Shown here piece by piece: positions 11,926 to 13,321 of a stretch of 13,321 nt of DNA. Every line of letters starts with the position of its first letter. Position 1 is the first letter of the stretch. The notes beneath the pieces are model-generated. The model was not told where the DNA came from, did not search any database, and worked only from the letters and a program-made list of their open reading frames with translations. The stretch lies in assembly GCA_001643535.1 (NCBI GenBank), contig LXTG01000031.1, positions 1-13,321 on the forward strand. Direction: 5' to 3'. Made by a program: the position numbers and the translations under genes. Source of the stretch: a candidate division NC10 bacterium SPGG6 (GTDB taxonomy: Bacteria > Methylomirabilota > Methylomirabilia > Methylomirabilales > CSP1-5).

Positions 11926-12901
11926 CCAAGGAGATCTTCGGGAAAAACCACCGGTGTCTTGCGGGTTGCTCCGATCGCTCTGTCCCCAAGTATGTAACCA
12001 AGATCGCCTTCTGGACATGGAGGCGGTTTTCCGCCTGATCCAGGATGATCGAATGCGGCCCATCCATCACCTCATCGGTGATCTCTTCTCCCCGATGGGC
12101 CGGCAGGCAGTGCATCACCATCACATCCCTCTGGGCTACCTCCACCAGGGCCTGGCTCACCTGAAAGCCTTGGAAGTCCCGCATCCGCTTGGCCCGGTGC
12201 TCCTCGAGGCCCATGCTGGTCCACACGTCCGTGTACAGCACATCCGCACCCTTCGCCGCTCGGATCGGATCATGAATGATCTCGATCCTCGCCTGAGTCG
12301 CCTCTGCCTCTGCCCGGGCCTTGGTGAACACATCGCGGTGTGGCTCGTACCCTTTGGGGCAGGCCACGACCAGGTGGATCCCCATCTTTGCCGCCCCGTA
12401 GAGCCACGAATTGCACACGTTATTACCATCTCCAATGAAGCCGACCCGGAGCCCGTCAAGGCGTCCTCTCTTCTCCTGTAACGTGTAGAGATCGCCCAGG
12501 ACCTGGCAGGGATGCAACAGCCCAGAGAGGCCGTTGATCACCGGGACCGACGCGTACTGGGCAAGCCGCTCCACCTGCGCGTGGTCGAAGGTGCGTGCGA
12601 CGATTCCGTCCACCCAGCGAGAGAGATTCCTGGCACCATCCTCCACCGTCTCTCGCTCCCCCAAACGGATGTCCTGCGGGGCCAAGTAGGTGGCATGCCC
12701 CCCCAGGTGGGTCATGGCCACCTCGAACGTCACCCGGGTCCGAAGCGATGGCTTTTCGAAGATGAGCGCCAAGGTCTTCCCTGGCAACAGGGGGTGGGCC
12801 TTTTTCTGCTTGAGGCGTTGCTTCAAATCCGCGGCCAGGGCGAAGAACTCTGTGATTTCCCCTCGGGCGAGATCACGAATGGAGATGAGGTCATGCTTCA
12901 C
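11900..12901 (-). CDS. argF: Ornithine carbamoyltransferase
   Basis: This enzyme transfers a carbamoyl group from carbamoyl phosphate to ornithine, giving citrulline; the trimer belongs to the aspartate/ornithine carbamoyltransferase family. Of 333 residues, the conserved part runs to about 303 and carries the carbamoyl-phosphate motif SLRTR at 52-56 (in FEKPSLRTRVTFE), HPCQ at 130-133, the ornithine-binding DVWTSMG near 225-231 and HCLP at 264-267. About 27 additional residues (TERSEQPARHRWFFPKISLG and onward) follow the position where bacterial homologues normally end and look like read-through into spacer. It starts with GTG at 12901, overlapping the argD stop as GTGA. ArgF rather than catabolic ArcB is favoured by the biosynthetic neighbours. 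Confidence 0.95.
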   Translation of the reverse strand: MKHDLISIRDLARGEITEFFALAADLKQRLKQKKAHPLLPGKTLALIFEKPSLRTRVTFEVAMTHLGGHATYLAPQDIRLGERETVEDGARNLSRWVDGIVARTFDHAQVERLAQYASVPVINGLSGLLHPCQVLGDLYTLQEKRGRLDGLRVGFIGDGNNVCNSWLYGAAKMGIHLVVACPKGYEPHRDVFTKARAEAEATQARIEIIHDPIRAAKGADVLYTDVWTSMGLEEHRAKRMRDFQGFQVSQALVEVAQRDVMVMHCLPAHRGEEITDEVMDGPHSIILDQAENRLHVQKAILVTYLGTERSEQPARHRWFFPKISLGRWVLPRP

Positions 12902-13321
12902 CCTGTCACCTCCCGGAGGACCGTGTCCAGGACATCCACTGCCTGTTTCACCTCTGCCTCACTGACGATGAGGGGCGGCGCGAACCGGATCACTTTTTCG
13001 CCTGCGCTGCTCAACAGAAGCCCATGGTCGAGACACCTGGTCAGGATCGGTCTCACCTCTTGATCGAGTTCCATCCCGATGAGCAACCCCTTCCCACGAA
13101 CCGCCCTCACCGCGCGATGAACGGTTTGGATCGCCCGAAGCTTATGCAGGAGTCGGTCCCCCATCTTGGCTGCCCGCAGGATCAGATCCTCCTTCAGCAC
13201 GGTCGTCAGCGTCGCAAGGGCCGCACTGGTGACTAACGGATTGCCCCCAAATGTGGCGGCATGCGTCCCGGGAGTAAAACTGGCCGCCACCTGCTCCTTG
13301 GCCATCATGGCCCCAATGGGG
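12898..13321 (-). CDS. argD: Acetylornithine aminotransferase, C-terminal part (5' end off the window)
   Basis: This PLP-dependent class III aminotransferase makes N-acetylornithine from N-acetylglutamate semialdehyde. About 140 residues are visible, opening at the edge with PIGAMMAKEQ, then FTPGTHAATFGGNPLVTSAA, RGKGLLIGMEL, GLLLSSAGEKVIRFAPPLIV and a final helix. The PLP lysine (TLAKALGGG region) lies just beyond the window. The C terminus ends with TGA overlapping the argF GTG by four bases. Family members also act in succinyl-DAP synthesis, but dapL makes that unnecessary here and the arg neighbours favour arginine. Confidence 0.95.
   Translation of the reverse strand, partial: PIGAMMAKEQVAASFTPGTHAATFGGNPLVTSAALATLTTVLKEDLILRAAKMGDRLLHKLRAIQTVHRAVRAVRGKGLLIGMELDQEVRPILTRCLDHGLLLSSAGEKVIRFAPPLIVSEAEVKQAVDVLDTVLREVTG

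Overview
The window is about 13.3 kb of GC-rich bacterial DNA. It is almost entirely minus-strand amino-acid biosynthesis genes, split by a 4.4 kb block of unrelated material. The host is probably a diderm (Gram-negative-type) bacterium, because a short LptM/YifL-like lipoprotein follows argH. Using dapL for meso-diaminopimelate synthesis, and heptad-repeat spacers, would fit groups such as Methylomirabilota (NC10/Rokubacteria) or Nitrospirota, but that is a guess from style and not a demonstrated assignment. The first nine bases match the 3' end of a common Illumina adapter, so position 10 is probably a true contig edge.

Right part (minus strand, reading from 13321 down to 8989): argD (5' end missing), argF, argG, argH and an LptM-like lipoprotein gene. 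argD/argF, argF's GTG start and argG/argH are joined by 4-base GTGA overlaps, and argH/lipoprotein by an ATGA overlap. The only gap is about 125 bases between argF and argG. argF, argG and argH convert ornithine to arginine, and argD supplies the ornithine precursor.

Left part (minus strand, 4502 down to 1): lysA, dapA, dapB, a fumarylacetoacetate-hydrolase-family gene and dapL (3' end missing). dapA, dapB, dapL and lysA make lysine and the cell-wall precursor meso-DAP by the aminotransferase shortcut. The lysA-dapA spacer is filled by a 140-base tract of about twenty degenerate 7-base units in perfect register. Shorter tracts of the same kind lie before dapB and before the FAH-family gene.

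Middle part (4503 to 8988), between the lipoprotein gene and lysA: a candidate lysA promoter; debris of a short-chain dehydrogenase and of another unidentified gene; a plus-strand gene for an unusually long, divergent malate synthase A-like protein (769 aa) with its own ribosome binding site; a 480-base element remnant bounded by 10-base inverted repeats, with a DnaA-domain-IV-like reading frame of the kind found at the C terminus of REP-associated (RAYT) transposases; and a membrane-anchored protein built from five 23-residue D-x-D-G repeats, whose strong sigma70-type promoter sits next to a perfect 17-base dyad. The gene debris, opposite gene orientation, different codon use and mobile-element remnant suggest this block was inserted into an arg-lipoprotein-lys/dap gene string that was once continuous.
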